Shown piece after piece: positions 52,893-61,905 of a stretch of 64,000 bases of DNA (positions are counted from its first letter, which is position 1; every line of letters starts with the position of its first letter). Source of the stretch: JBAOHV01 sp964450685 (GTDB taxonomy: Bacteria; Actinomycetota; Acidimicrobiia; Acidimicrobiales; Microtrichaceae); assembly GCA_964450685.1 (NCBI GenBank), contig CAYVDN010000007.1:30647-94646 (forward strand), written 5' to 3'. The position numbers were made by a program, and so were the translations under genes. Under the pieces are notes generated by a model. It saw nothing but the letters and a program-made list of their open reading frames with translations, ran no database searches and had not been told where the DNA came from.

Positions 52893-52906
52893 CCTGAAAT
52901 TTCAGG
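52893..52906. promoter_or_regulatory. 14-bp perfect palindrome in the 391-bp intergenic region
   Basis: The region 52694-53084 has no gene I can support. It holds an AT-rich stretch near 52750-52800, this palindrome CCTGAAATTTCAGG, flanked by GGGAACC (52879-52885) and GGTTCC (52906-52911), and a strong hairpin at 53006-53035. The palindrome is about 200 bp upstream of the EF-hand gene and may be an operator. A c-di-AMP riboswitch, common before rpf genes, was looked for but not recognised. Confidence 0.35.
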
Positions 52907-53005
52907 GTTCCGGCCGATGTGAACTCCGGATAGGAGTGGCTGATGAGCGGCCCGGCGCGGCCATCCATGGCTGAGGTACCCGGATGTGACCCATGCCCGA
53001 ACGCG

Positions 53006-53035
53006 GCTCAGGCGGGCCGCGAGGCCCGCCTGAGC
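53006..53035 (-). terminator. Strong hairpin downstream of the giant PKD gene
   Basis: GCTCAGGCGGGCC (53006-53018) and GGCCCGCCTGAGC (53023-53035) form a perfect 13-bp stem with a four-base loop, 50 bp after the end of the PKD gene on the minus strand. No T-run follows; short extra pairing (GAACGC with GCGTTC) may extend it. It most likely ends the giant transcript. Confidence 0.7.
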
Positions 53036-53084
53036 GTTCGTCCGACCCCCCCCCGGGAGTCAGGTTGTTACAGCGATGTGACCG

Positions 53085-56000
53085 TCAGGACGTAGCCGCG
53101 CCGTTGTCCCAGATGCTCAGAGCCAGTCCAGTCGCGCCGGCCTGGCCGACGTTGCCGCTGTTGCCTGCCCGACCAACCTGCCCGGCAGTTCCATTATGAC
53201 CCCACGAGTCGCCGAAGGTACCGCCAGAGCCTGCAGCCCCACCAGCACCGCCAGCACCACCAGCACCACCGGCTGCCCCGGAGCCCGAACCAATTCCCCC
53301 GGTTCCGGTCCAGCGGAGCTGCCCTCCGCTGTGGGTCACGGTCCCTGATCCCTGATGGAGCAGCGCGATGGATGGCCCACCTGCACCGCCCCCACCGCCG
53401 GACCCACCGGACCCACCCGAGCCACCAGCGCCACCGCCACCCGAGCCAGCCTGCAACGAAGTATTGGCATTCCCGCCGCGTCCACCGGCTCCACCTGCAC
53501 CGCCAGCTCCGCCAGCCCCGCCGGCACCACCAGCGCCACCGGCTGCTGCTGTCAGGTCGGAGCTCGTGACGGTCACACTCGCATCAGATGCGAACACTGC
53601 GAAGGAACCGCCTCCGGCAGCACCCCCGGAGTTGCCGGCACCCGCAGCACCGCCGCCGCCACCAGCTCCACCGCCGCCGCCCCAGGTACCCCAGCCGGTT
53701 CCGCCGCCGCCGCCTGCGCCGCCGCCACCACCGCCGACGTTGCCTGAGGCACCGGCACCGCCGCTGCGACCGACCCATGTAGCGGCCACCGAGAGCGGCG
53801 TGTTGGCGGCCGACGCTCCGGCAGCGCCTGCGACAGCCGCGGCGTTGGCAGCGTTGCCGCCCGTTCCACCGTCGGCGGAACCGAACCTGCCGTCGCCGCC
53901 AGCACCACCGGTTGCACCGCTGCCGCCGCCCGCGGACCCCGAAGTTCCGTCGTGACCGTCGAAAGCACCGCCGTTGTATCCACCACGACCACCGGCACCG
54001 GAGGCGGTGACACCGGATCCGCCGCAGCTAGCACCTCCGTAGTTGTTGGAGCTGTTGTAGTGGTTGCCAGCATTGCCGACGCATCCAGCAGCGCCTGCGG
54101 ACCCTGTCGTCGAGTTGGACGCCCCGGCAACTCCGCTCTGTGCAGTCACAGTCGAGTCGGTCACCGTCGCGTTGGAGTTGTCGACGACACGAATGCCGTA
54201 GGCGCTGGATCCAGCACCCGTCGCGGTCCCGCTGTTGACGATCAGCGTCGAGAGATCGACAACGCTGCTGCCCTGGACCAGAACACCCGTTGTCTGGGCT
54301 CCGCCTGAGCCATTGATGGTCAGATCGGCGAGAGCGGCACCCGACGTGGCGCCTTCTACCACCACCGTGGACCCGACGGTTGTGCTTCCGGAACGGGACA
54401 GGAAGTCCGACGAATAGCCACCGCGAACCACCAGGTCGCCCGTGAGAGTGAACCCGGTGTACGTCGAGCCGCTGGCGACCTGGACCACACCCTTGCCGGA
54501 TCCGTTGGCGTTGGCCACACCCTGGGCGATCGTCGCACACGGGCTGGCGAGCGATCCGCAGCTACCGCTGTCCGCACCACCGGCGGCCTTGACGAAGATC
54601 GTGTCGGCGAGAACACCGTCGACGCCGTCGCAGTTCGTGTCCTTGCCGGTGCTGTCGAGGGTGTCCGTCGCTCCCGGGTAGGTCGCGGCGTCGCTGTCGT
54701 TGCAGTCGGCCGTCGGCTGGTGACCGTCGCCGTCGTCGTCGATGTACGAGGTGATCGACACGGTCACCGGCGTCGAGGACTTGCCCCCTGCGTCGGTCAC
54801 GACGAGAGTCGCCGTGTAGCTGCCCACCGCGTATGTGTGCTGCGGGTTGGCAGCTGTCGATGTGCCTCCGTCACCGAAGTCCCAGGCATAGCTGAGGGCC
54901 GTTCCCTCGGGGTCGACCGATGCAGCGCTGCTGAAGCTCACGACCAGCGGCCGAGGGCCGCTCTGAGGTGTGGCGTTGATCGCAGCGGTCGGAACCTGAT
55001 TCGGGTTGACGACTGTCGTCACCTCGGCCGTGTCGGTCGTGCCGAAGTCGTCTGTGACGGTCAGCGTCGCTGTGTATGTACCCGCGGTCGTGTAGGTGTG
55101 GGACGTGTTCGCTGTGGTGGCATCAGGCGTGCCGTCACCGAAGTCCCAGTTGTACGAGGCGATCGTCCCGTCGGGATCGTTCGTGCCAGCGGACGTGAAG
55201 TTGACCACCAGGGGCTCCGTACCGGTCGAGGGGTTACCCGACGCGGCAGCCGTGGGGGCCTGGTTGGGGGTGATCGTGATCGTCGCGGTCGAGGCGGAGA
55301 CGATCGCACCCGCGTTGTCCGTGACGGTCAGCGTGGGCGTGTAGGTGCCTGCGAGCAGGTACGCCTTCGACGGGTTCGGGGCGGACGACGTGGTTCCGTC
55401 GCCGAAATCCCACAGGTAGGAGGCAATCGTCCCGTCGGGATCGTTGGTGCCAGCTGACGAGAACGAGATCGGCAGACCGACACGCTTGGTCGTGTCGCCA
55501 GCCGAAGCGACGACGGTCGGTGCCACGTTGGGGATCGGATCGACATCGATCACCAGCTGGGACGTCCCGGTCGCACCTTCTGCATCGGTGACGGTGAGGA
55601 CAGCCGTGTAGGTGCCCTCGGCGCTGTAGGTGTAGGTCGGGTTGGCGCTCGACGAGGTGTTCCCGTCACCGAAGGCCCAGTGCCAGCTGACGATCCCACC
55701 GTCCGTGTCGCTCGACGCCGTCGAGTTGAAGTTGACCGTCAGCGGGGCCTGCCCACCGGTGACATTGGAGCCGGCCACAGCAGTGGGCGCCTGGTTGGCG
55801 TTCGCCTGCACGGTGACCGTCGTGGAGTCGGTCGCGCCGTTGTCATCGGTGACCGTCAGCGTCGCGGTGTGGGTTCCAGCGGTCATGTAGGTGTGGGACG
55901 GATCCGCGCTCGTCGAGCTGGCGCCGTCACCGAAGTCCCAGGCGTACGAGGCGATGGAACCCTCTGCATCGGTAGAGCCCGAACCGGTGAAAGCGACCGC

Positions 56001-56753
56001 GAGGGGAAGCTTGCCCGACGTCGGTGTGGCAGAAGCGACTGCTATCGGGTTGGTGTTGGGGTCGACCTGGATCGTCGTGGTGGCGGTGTGGGTCGCACCA
56101 GCGCCGTCGGTGACCGTCAGGCTCACGACCTGTGAGCCGACCACTGTGAATGTGTGGCTCGGGTCGGCGTCGGTCGAGGTGGCACCGCCACCGAAGTCCC
56201 ATGCGTAGGAGGCGATGGGACCCTCGGCATCGGTCGAGCCCGAACCGGTGAAGGCCACCGTGAGCGGTGTACGGCCCGAGGTGGGAGTGGCGCCGATGAC
56301 GGCGACCGGCGGCTGGTTGACTGCGGCTACCTGGATCGAGGTGCTCGCCGCCTTTGTCCTGCCCGAGGTGTCGGTGACCGTGAGGGTCGCCGTGTAGGTC
56401 CCGTTGGCCGTGTAGGTGTGGGTCGCGTCCGGTGTCGTCTCGACCGGCGATCCGTCGCCGAAGTTCCAGCTGTAGCCCGTGATCGTGCCGTCGGGGTCGC
56501 TCGATCCGGCGGACGTGAACGACACCTCGAGCGGAGCGGGGCCCGACGTGGGATTGGCGGTCAGCACCGCGATCGGGTTGAGGCCGGTTGTCGGTGTGGT
56601 CGGTGGTGCACACGCGGCCGAGATGAGACCGACAGCAGCGATCAGGCACAGCAGTGCCGGACGGAACCTTCGCGTTGGATTTCCCCCTCGTCCCCGCTTC
56701 GCCTTGCGGGACAGCTGAGCGAGAGTCTGACTGAAGGTCCGCGTCGAACGCAA
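53085..56753 (-). CDS. Giant PKD-repeat and glycine-rich surface protein
   Basis: A 1222-residue exported protein. Signal peptide and Cys (GLISAAC), then seven PKD domains (about residues 57-665), each with an SxDPDGTIxSYxWDFGDG pattern. A MopE-like metal-binding segment follows (DDDGDGH...DCNDSDAATYPGA, near residue 675), then a beta-helix-like region and a glycine-rich GGAGGAGG domain (about 930-1190). The start is TTG 56753. It is probably a cell-surface adhesin or scaffold. A strong antisense proline-rich frame over the glycine region is only a shadow. Confidence 0.85.
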   Translation of the reverse strand: MRSTRTFSQTLAQLSRKAKRGRGGNPTRRFRPALLCLIAAVGLISAACAPPTTPTTGLNPIAVLTANPTSGPAPLEVSFTSAGSSDPDGTITGYSWNFGDGSPVETTPDATHTYTANGTYTATLTVTDTSGRTKAASTSIQVAAVNQPPVAVIGATPTSGRTPLTVAFTGSGSTDAEGPIASYAWDFGGGATSTDADPSHTFTVVGSQVVSLTVTDGAGATHTATTTIQVDPNTNPIAVASATPTSGKLPLAVAFTGSGSTDAEGSIASYAWDFGDGASSTSADPSHTYMTAGTHTATLTVTDDNGATDSTTVTVQANANQAPTAVAGSNVTGGQAPLTVNFNSTASSDTDGGIVSWHWAFGDGNTSSSANPTYTYSAEGTYTAVLTVTDAEGATGTSQLVIDVDPIPNVAPTVVASAGDTTKRVGLPISFSSAGTNDPDGTIASYLWDFGDGTTSSAPNPSKAYLLAGTYTPTLTVTDNAGAIVSASTATITITPNQAPTAAASGNPSTGTEPLVVNFTSAGTNDPDGTIASYNWDFGDGTPDATTANTSHTYTTAGTYTATLTVTDDFGTTDTAEVTTVVNPNQVPTAAINATPQSGPRPLVVSFSSAASVDPEGTALSYAWDFGDGGTSTAANPQHTYAVGSYTATLVVTDAGGKSSTPVTVSITSYIDDDGDGHQPTADCNDSDAATYPGATDTLDSTGKDTNCDGVDGVLADTIFVKAAGGADSGSCGSLASPCATIAQGVANANGSGKGVVQVASGSTYTGFTLTGDLVVRGGYSSDFLSRSGSTTVGSTVVVEGATSGAALADLTINGSGGAQTTGVLVQGSSVVDLSTLIVNSGTATGAGSSAYGIRVVDNSNATVTDSTVTAQSGVAGASNSTTGSAGAAGCVGNAGNHYNSSNNYGGASCGGSGVTASGAGGRGGYNGGAFDGHDGTSGSAGGGSGATGGAGGDGRFGSADGGTGGNAANAAAVAGAAGASAANTPLSVAATWVGRSGGAGASGNVGGGGGGAGGGGGTGWGTWGGGGGAGGGGGAAGAGNSGGAAGGGSFAVFASDASVTVTSSDLTAAAGGAGGAGGAGGAGGAGGAGGRGGNANTSLQAGSGGGGAGGSGGSGGSGGGGGAGGPSIALLHQGSGTVTHSGGQLRWTGTGGIGSGSGAAGGAGGAGGAGGAAGSGGTFGDSWGHNGTAGQVGRAGNSGNVGQAGATGLALSIWDNGAATS

Positions 56754-56768
56754 GAACCAACCTGCGGA

Positions 56769-57600
56769 TCAGACCGCTAGCGGCTCCTCGACCATGGCTT
56801 CGTCGGTCACGCGGGGGCGCTTGACGTCCCAGATCACGTGGAGTTTCTCGAGCATCACGAGCACTTACCAGGTGGCGTCGATCTCCCACCAGCGCAGTCC
56901 CTGGCGGCAGACGTACGCGGCCTTGTGGTGGTTGTTGTGCCACCCCTCGCCCATGGTCAGGATCGCGAGTGCGCCGTTGTTGCGGCTCGTGTCCTCCGTC
57001 GCGAACCGACGTGAGCCGAAGACGTGGGCGAGCGAGTTGATCAGGAACGTCGAGTGCCAGAGGGCGACGGTCGAGAGCAGGAACCCGATCAGCAGTCCGG
57101 GCAGCCCGGCGATGACGAAGCAGGCGACTCCGAGCGCCCAGGGAGCGATCCAGTCGTGGCGGTCGAGGAATACCAGCTCTGGGTACTTCTGGAAGTCCTT
57201 CATGGTGCCTTCGGGCATCGCCGAGGTCTCGTCGGAGAGGATCCAACCGGCGTGGCTCCACCAGAAGCCCTTCCGTGGGGTGTGCGGATCATCGATCGTG
57301 TCGGCGAACCGGTGATGGAGCCGATGGTGGCCCGCCCACCAGAGCGCGCCCTTCTGCACGGCGGTTCCGCCACCGAAGGCCAGAACCAACTGGAACGCCC
57401 TACTGGTCCTGTAGGTGCGGGGAGAGGTAGCGGTGGTAGCCGCCGGTGATGCAGAACATCCGCCCCCAGAAGGTCACCGCGAAGAGGATCCAGACCCTGG
57501 CGGGAACGCCGGTGAAGATCGCCAGGAACGGCAACAGGTGAACGGCGAAGAAGGGTATGGAGGATCGGGGGTTGATCCGACCGTGGGGGAGGTCGTGCAT
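56769..57600 (-). pseudogene. Broken acyl-CoA/fatty acid desaturase gene
   Basis: Two frames make one desaturase. From ATG 57600 it reads to YHRYLSPHLQDQ and a stop at 57400; the second frame continues as TSRAFQLVLAFG to WWEIDATW. Adding two bases (CA) near 57417-57422 restores HRYLSH, the first HxxxxH box. The later boxes HRLHH and HNNHH are intact. A second lesion is TAA at 56865-56867 where a Tyr codon is expected; the frame beyond it reads VLVMLEKLHVIWDVKRPR to a stop at 56769. Two separate defects argue for a real pseudogene rather than one error. It lies 12 bp after an iron-boxed gene. Confidence 0.82.
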
Positions 57601-57612
57601 GGTCGGGAGAGA

Positions 57613-58206
57613 CTACCGACCTCCTGTGGTCGAACCCGAACCGGCGCTGTGGAGAAGCTCGGCTATCACGCAGCTGCGTGCCATCGACCGAGCGAACGTG
57701 TCGCACCGGCGCTCGTGCTCCGGGTCACCCGGCCGCGTGCGGAGTTGGACCACCGTCACCTCGAGCGCCGTGTCGACGTGAGCGCTGACCCCGGCTGTGC
57801 CGACGGTGTCGGTTCCGACCATTCCGTCCTCGAGCGCTTCAGCGGCGGAGTCGGCAAGGACAGCAGCGATGCTGTGGGAGTCGATGAACGTGGGCCACCA
57901 GCGTCCGGTGCATTCGCTGTCACCACCGTCGAGGTGTACGACACCGTCACCGAGATGACGGACGATCGAACCGCCGACGGTGATATCGGCGAGGTCGAAC
58001 ATCCAGCGCAGCCCGACGGGCGCAGGGTCTCCAGCGAGCACTGCCATGACCAGGGCCCGCAGCGTGCACGGCGAGAGGTCCGGCTGGTGCTCCGGCAGCC
58101 GCGAGACGACGACCGACGGGCCGTCCACCGGCCAGAGCGTCATCGATACGTTGGGTATCTGGTGCGCCGCCGCGGCGGCCAGGCGGAGTCGATCGAGCTG
58201 TTGCAT
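57613..58206 (-). CDS. Hypothetical protein under an iron-type box
   Basis: A 197-residue protein of unknown family. Its ATG (58206) directly abuts a DtxR-type palindrome, and a TTGACT lies 17 bp from a TAGGCA, so the transcript would be almost leaderless. It contains two neighbouring Cys-rich short stretches and acidic regions (HLDGGDSECTGRWW). It is followed 12 bp later by the broken desaturase gene. Repression by iron is inferred from the box; the protein's role is unknown. Confidence 0.6.
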   Translation of the reverse strand: MQQLDRLRLAAAAAHQIPNVSMTLWPVDGPSVVVSRLPEHQPDLSPCTLRALVMAVLAGDPAPVGLRWMFDLADITVGGSIVRHLGDGVVHLDGGDSECTGRWWPTFIDSHSIAAVLADSAAEALEDGMVGTDTVGTAGVSAHVDTALEVTVVQLRTRPGDPEHERRCDTFARSMARSCVIAELLHSAGSGSTTGGR

Positions 58207-58244
58207 AGTTAGGTATGCCTAACTCTTTGGGTTGGAATAGTCAA
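58207..58244 (-). promoter_or_regulatory. DtxR/IdeR-type box and promoter before the iron-boxed gene
   Basis: AGTTAGG-TATG-CCTAACT (58207-58224) is a perfect inverted repeat of seven bases with the four-base spacer of DtxR boxes (TTAGG-N4-CCTAA). On the minus strand TTGACT (58239-58244) is a -35 with a 17-base spacer to TAGGCA, which lies inside the box. Bound repressor would block polymerase. Box and start codon are adjacent. Confidence 0.7.
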
Positions 58245-58282
58245 GAGCGCGATGCTCGATCGTCCGGCTTACCGTTGCATCC

Positions 58283-59587
58283 GTGCCCGAGCTCTCCTCC
58301 CCCGACTGGATCCGGCGCGACGCCGCCGTGGTGTGGCACGGGTTCACCCAGATGGCCACCTACGAGGCCAACACACCAGTGATCGTCGAGCGGGCCGAGG
58401 GACGCGAGCTCATCGACGTCGACGGCAACCACTACCTGGACGCGATCAGCTCGCTGTGGGTCACGACCCTCGGCCACCACCTGCCCGAACTCGACGAGGC
58501 GGTCGTCGCGCAACTCGACAAGGTCGCCCACTCGACCCTCCTCGGAAACGGCAACAGTGCCACGATCGAGTTCGCCGAGGCGTTGGCTCCGCGCCTGCCG
58601 ATGCGGTCACCCCACCTCCTGTTCGCATCTGACGGCGCGGCAGCCGTCGAGCAGGCTCTGAAGATCGCTTTCCAGTTCTGGACCAACCAGGGGGTCGGCG
58701 GCCGCACCCGCTACCTGGCGTTCGGCGGCGCCTACCACGGCGACACGATCGGATCGCTGTCGGTGGGCGCCGGTGGTTTCGGCACCGACATCTTCGACCC
58801 GCTGCGCTTCTCGGTGCTGCGAGCTCCGGGATTCGATGATCCCGACTGCATCGAGATCGCGTGCGAGCTGATCGCCCGTCACTCCGATGAACTGGCCGCA
58901 GTCGTAGTGGAACCGCTCGTGCAGGGTGCTGCCGGCATGCACCTGCGCCCCGCCGGTGAGTTCGCCGCGCTCGGCTCGGCGTGCGCCGAACACGACGTCC
59001 TGTTGATCTGCGACGAGGTCGCCACCGGCTTCGGGCGTACCGGGGCGCTGTTCGCGTCCGAGCTGTGCGAGCTGACCCCGAACCTGATGTGCCTGGGCAA
59101 AGGCATCACCGGCGGCTACCTGCCGATGGCCGCCACGGCCGCCGACAAGCGGGTCTACGCGGCCTTCCTGGGCGAGGACCTGGGCGAGCGCACGCTCTAC
59201 CACGGCCACTCCTACAGCGGGAACGCGCTCGCTGCGGCCGTCGGGCGCCGGCACCTGGAGCTCCTCGACGAGTGGTCAGTGCTCGACAACGTCAGGTCGC
59301 GCGCGGCACAGCTGTCGGAGCTGCTCGCCGAGCACATCGCACCGCTGTCCGAGGTGCGCGTGGTCCGCCAGCAGGGGCTCATGGTCGGTGTGGAGCTGTC
59401 TCCGCCCCCTGGCGCCACACGCTGGGGCCGTCGTGTCAGCTCGGAGTGCGTGAAGCGGGGCGTGTTGATCCGCCCGCTGGGAGACGTCGTGGTCGTGATG
59501 CCGATCCTGACCTCCACCCCCGAGGAGATCGAGCGGATCGTCGCGGTGCTGACCGAGGCGATCACCGCGGTGGGCGTGCAGGGGTGA
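58283..59587 (+). CDS. bioA: Adenosylmethionine-8-amino-7-oxononanoate aminotransferase
   Basis: A 434-residue PLP enzyme of biotin synthesis that turns KAPA into DAPA. Signatures: ISSLWVTTLGHHLPELD, SDGAAAVEQALKIAFQFW, AYHGDTIGSLSVGA and the PLP lysine Lys273 in LGKGITGGYLPMAATAA. GTG 58283 is used. It is followed by bioF with overlapping stop and start (GTGA). Only the minus-strand iron box is in the 76-bp upstream space; no biotin operator was recognised. Confidence 0.95.
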   Translation: MPELSSPDWIRRDAAVVWHGFTQMATYEANTPVIVERAEGRELIDVDGNHYLDAISSLWVTTLGHHLPELDEAVVAQLDKVAHSTLLGNGNSATIEFAEALAPRLPMRSPHLLFASDGAAAVEQALKIAFQFWTNQGVGGRTRYLAFGGAYHGDTIGSLSVGAGGFGTDIFDPLRFSVLRAPGFDDPDCIEIACELIARHSDELAAVVVEPLVQGAAGMHLRPAGEFAALGSACAEHDVLLICDEVATGFGRTGALFASELCELTPNLMCLGKGITGGYLPMAATAADKRVYAAFLGEDLGERTLYHGHSYSGNALAAAVGRRHLELLDEWSVLDNVRSRAAQLSELLAEHIAPLSEVRVVRQQGLMVGVELSPPPGATRWGRRVSSECVKRGVLIRPLGDVVVVMPILTSTPEEIERIVAVLTEAITAVGVQG

Positions 59588-60629
59588 ACGTCTGGGCGCA
59601 GCGGATAACGCGGCACAACGCCGCCACCCGTGCCGAGGGGCGCTGGCGCTCTGTGCGCACCCTCGAGAAGGGAACTCCCGTCACCACCATCAGCTCCGAT
59701 GGCAGGGCCGTGGTGACGTTCGCCTCGAACGACTACCTGGGACTGAGCCAGCACCCCGCAGTCGTCTCCGCCGCGCACGCGGCCGTCGACCGCTACGGAA
59801 CGGGCAGCGGCGCCGCTCGGCTGATCGTCGGCGGACGCCCTGTCCACGACGAGCTCGAATCAGCCTTGGCAGCCTGGACCGGTCGTGACGACGCCCTGCT
59901 GTTCCCCAGCGGCTACCAGGCGAACGTCGGCATCCTCGGTGCGCTGGCCCGCTGTGCTCCGGAGATGGTGGTGTTCTCCGACGAGCTCAACCACGCGTCG
60001 ATCATCGACGGCTGCCGGCTGGCACGGGCGCGGGTCCGGGTCTACCGCCACGCCGACCTGGACCACCTGGCCGGAATGCTCGCCGAGCTCCGGGCGCAGG
60101 ACGTGTCGAACGGAACTTCCAAGCCGACGGTCGTGGTGACCGACTCGGTCTTCTCGATGGACGGCGACAGCGCGCCGCTCGACGCCATCTCAGAACTGTG
60201 CGCTGACCACGATTCGCTGCTCGTCGTGGACGAGGCCCACGCCGTGCTCGCAGCCGACCCGCCCCCCGGTTCGGTCATCGTCGGCACCCTCTCCAAGACC
60301 CTGGGCGCAGCCGGGGGCTTCGTCGCCGCCGACCGTGAGCTGGTCGCGTTGTGTCGCAACACGTCACGGTCGTTCATCTTCACCACCGCGGGCACCCCGG
60401 CGGACTCCGCCGCAGCACTCGCCGCGCTGGCGGTGCTGCGGTCGACCGAAGGTGACCGGCTGGTGGATCGTCTGCGCTCGAACATCGAACACCTGGTACC
60501 CGGACACGACTCCCCCATCGTGGCGATCCTGCTCGGCGACGAACGCCGCGCCGTCGAGGTGGCTGCAGCGCTACTGGAACGAGGCATCCTCGTGCCCGCG
60601 ATCCGCCCACCAACGGTCGCACCGGGCAC
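59584..60629 (+). CDS. bioF: 8-amino-7-oxononanoate synthase, 3' end lost in gap
   Basis: At least 348 residues of BioF, which condenses pimeloyl-ACP or -CoA with alanine. Typical: FASNDYLGLSQHP, GTGSGAARLIVGG, SDELNHASIIDG, VDEAHA and PLP Lys238 in GTLSKTLGAAGG. Usual length is about 380, so roughly 30-40 residues are missing in the N gap. GTG 59584 overlaps the bioA stop. Confidence 0.95.
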
Positions 60630-60729
60630 NNNNNNNNNNNNNNNNNNNNNNNNNNNNNNNNNNNNNNNNNNNNNNNNNNNNNNNNNNNNNNNNNNNNNNN
60701 NNNNNNNNNNNNNNNNNNNNNNNNNNNNN
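60630..60729. other. 100-N scaffold gap between bioF and bioD
   Basis: Exactly 100 N. No duplication is seen across it, unlike the first gap. The missing end of bioF and start of bioD would need about 350-400 bp, so the 100 N is a placeholder and not a true length. Confidence 0.85.
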
Positions 60730-60730
60730 G

Positions 60731-61183
60731 GTCTGTCCGCAGTCGCGCTGGTACCCGGTGGCGATGGCGCCTCCCATGGCCGCAGACGCTCTCGGCCGCG
60801 ACCCGATCCGACTCGGCGATCTCGCCGACGAACTCTCCTCGTCATGGGGCGACGACCACTTCGGCATCGGCGTCGTCGAGCTGGCCGGCGGGCTGTGGTC
60901 GCCGATCGCCCACGACGGCGACTGCCTGGACCTGACCAGGGAGCTCGCCCCCGACTCGGTGCTCCTCGTTGCCGACGCCGGCCTGGGCACACTCAACGCG
61001 GTGCGTCCGGCCGTTGCGGCGCTGGCCGCCGTGGCGCCCACCTCGGTGTTCCTGAATCGCTTCGACCAAACCGTCGAGCTGCACCGGCGCAACGCCGAGT
61101 GGCTGCGCGCCAACGACGGCGTCGACCCGATCGTTTCCATCGAGGCGCTGACCAGGGTGCTGTCGGACCGGCCGGTAGCGTGA
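60731..61183 (+). CDS. bioD: Dethiobiotin synthetase, 5' end lost in gap
   Basis: The last 150 residues of BioD, which closes the ureido ring from DAPA and CO2 with ATP. It reads SRWYPVAMAPPMAADALGR, VVELAGGLWSPIAHDG and LLVADAGLGTLNAVRPAV, all typical. About 90 residues including the P-loop are missing in the gap. Its stop overlaps the next start (GTGA). Confidence 0.9.
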   Translation, partial: VCPQSRWYPVAMAPPMAADALGRDPIRLGDLADELSSSWGDDHFGIGVVELAGGLWSPIAHDGDCLDLTRELAPDSVLLVADAGLGTLNAVRPAVAALAAVAPTSVFLNRFDQTVELHRRNAEWLRANDGVDPIVSIEALTRVLSDRPVA

Positions 61184-61464
61184 GCCGGATGGATGTCGAC
61201 GTCACGGTCTACTGGCGCCCCGGCTGCGGCTACTGCTCGATGCTGCGCCACAAGCTGAAGCGCACAGATCTCACCTACCGCGAGGTCGACATCTGGCAGG
61301 ACCCTTCTGCCGCGGCGGTCGTCCGGTCGTACGCCAACGGCAACGAGACGGTTCCCACGGTGGTCATCGGTGACCCCGGCCATCCGGACGCGGTCGGGCT
61401 GGTCAACCCGTCCGCACGCAAGGTGCTCGCAGCGGTCCAGGCGCACGGCGGTGCCCGCAGCTGA
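61180..61464 (+). CDS. Glutaredoxin-like protein (mycoredoxin type)
   Basis: A 94-residue glutaredoxin-fold protein with CGYC (Cys16 and Cys19) in YWRPGCGYCSMLRHKL and a cis-Pro in ETVPTVVIGD. Actinobacterial relatives (mycoredoxin) use mycothiol. GTG 61180 overlaps the bioD stop; ATG 61189 is an alternative. It sits at the end of the biotin genes, possibly by chance. Confidence 0.85.
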   Translation: MSRMDVDVTVYWRPGCGYCSMLRHKLKRTDLTYREVDIWQDPSAAAVVRSYANGNETVPTVVIGDPGHPDAVGLVNPSARKVLAAVQAHGGARS

Positions 61465-61867
61465 CCTGCCGGTTCGGCCCGGTCTGACCATCCCCGCGGC
61501 GGAGATCGAGGAGCGCTTCTCCACCTCCGGCGGACCCGGCGGCCAGCACGCCAACCGCTCCGCGACACGCGTCGAGTTGCGCTTCGACATCGCCTCGTCA
61601 CCGACGCTGAGCGACCACCAGCGCGCACGACTGACCGAGCGCTTCGGTCAGGAGATCAAGGTGGTGGCGGACGACGAGCGATCCCAGAACCGCAACCGTG
61701 CAATCGCCCGCGAACGGCTCGCCGCACGGCTGGCATCCGCGCTGGCGCCTACCCGCCCCAGGCGTCCGACCCGACCGACGAGAGGATCCCAGATCCGGCG
61801 TCTCGACCAGAAGCAGCAGCGTTCCAGGACAAAACGGGATCGCCGGCGCCCCTCGCACGACGATTGA
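61451..61867 (+). CDS. arfB: Alternative ribosome-rescue factor ArfB
   Basis: A 138-residue release-factor-like protein with the GGQ motif (Gly30-Gly31-Gln32) in SGGPGGQHANRSATRVELRF. The basic C-terminal tail (LDQKQQRSRTKRDRRRP) would enter the empty mRNA channel of stalled ribosomes. GTG 61451 overlaps the glutaredoxin gene by 14 bp. It hydrolyses peptidyl-tRNA on non-stop ribosomes. Confidence 0.9.
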   Translation: MPAADLPVRPGLTIPAAEIEERFSTSGGPGGQHANRSATRVELRFDIASSPTLSDHQRARLTERFGQEIKVVADDERSQNRNRAIARERLAARLASALAPTRPRRPTRPTRGSQIRRLDQKQQRSRTKRDRRRPSHDD

Positions 61868-61905
61868 TCACGCTCGCCACCAGCGATCCCTAGGCTCAGC
61901 TGCCC

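Noticed and set aside
52694..53084. c-di-AMP (ydaO) riboswitch before the transglycosylase-like gene
   Set aside because: The position is attractive because such genes often have one, but the conserved core sequences could not be matched by eye.
53368..53955. Proline-rich plus-strand frame (PAPPAPPAPP)
   Set aside because: It is the exact antisense of the glycine-rich domain of the PKD protein.
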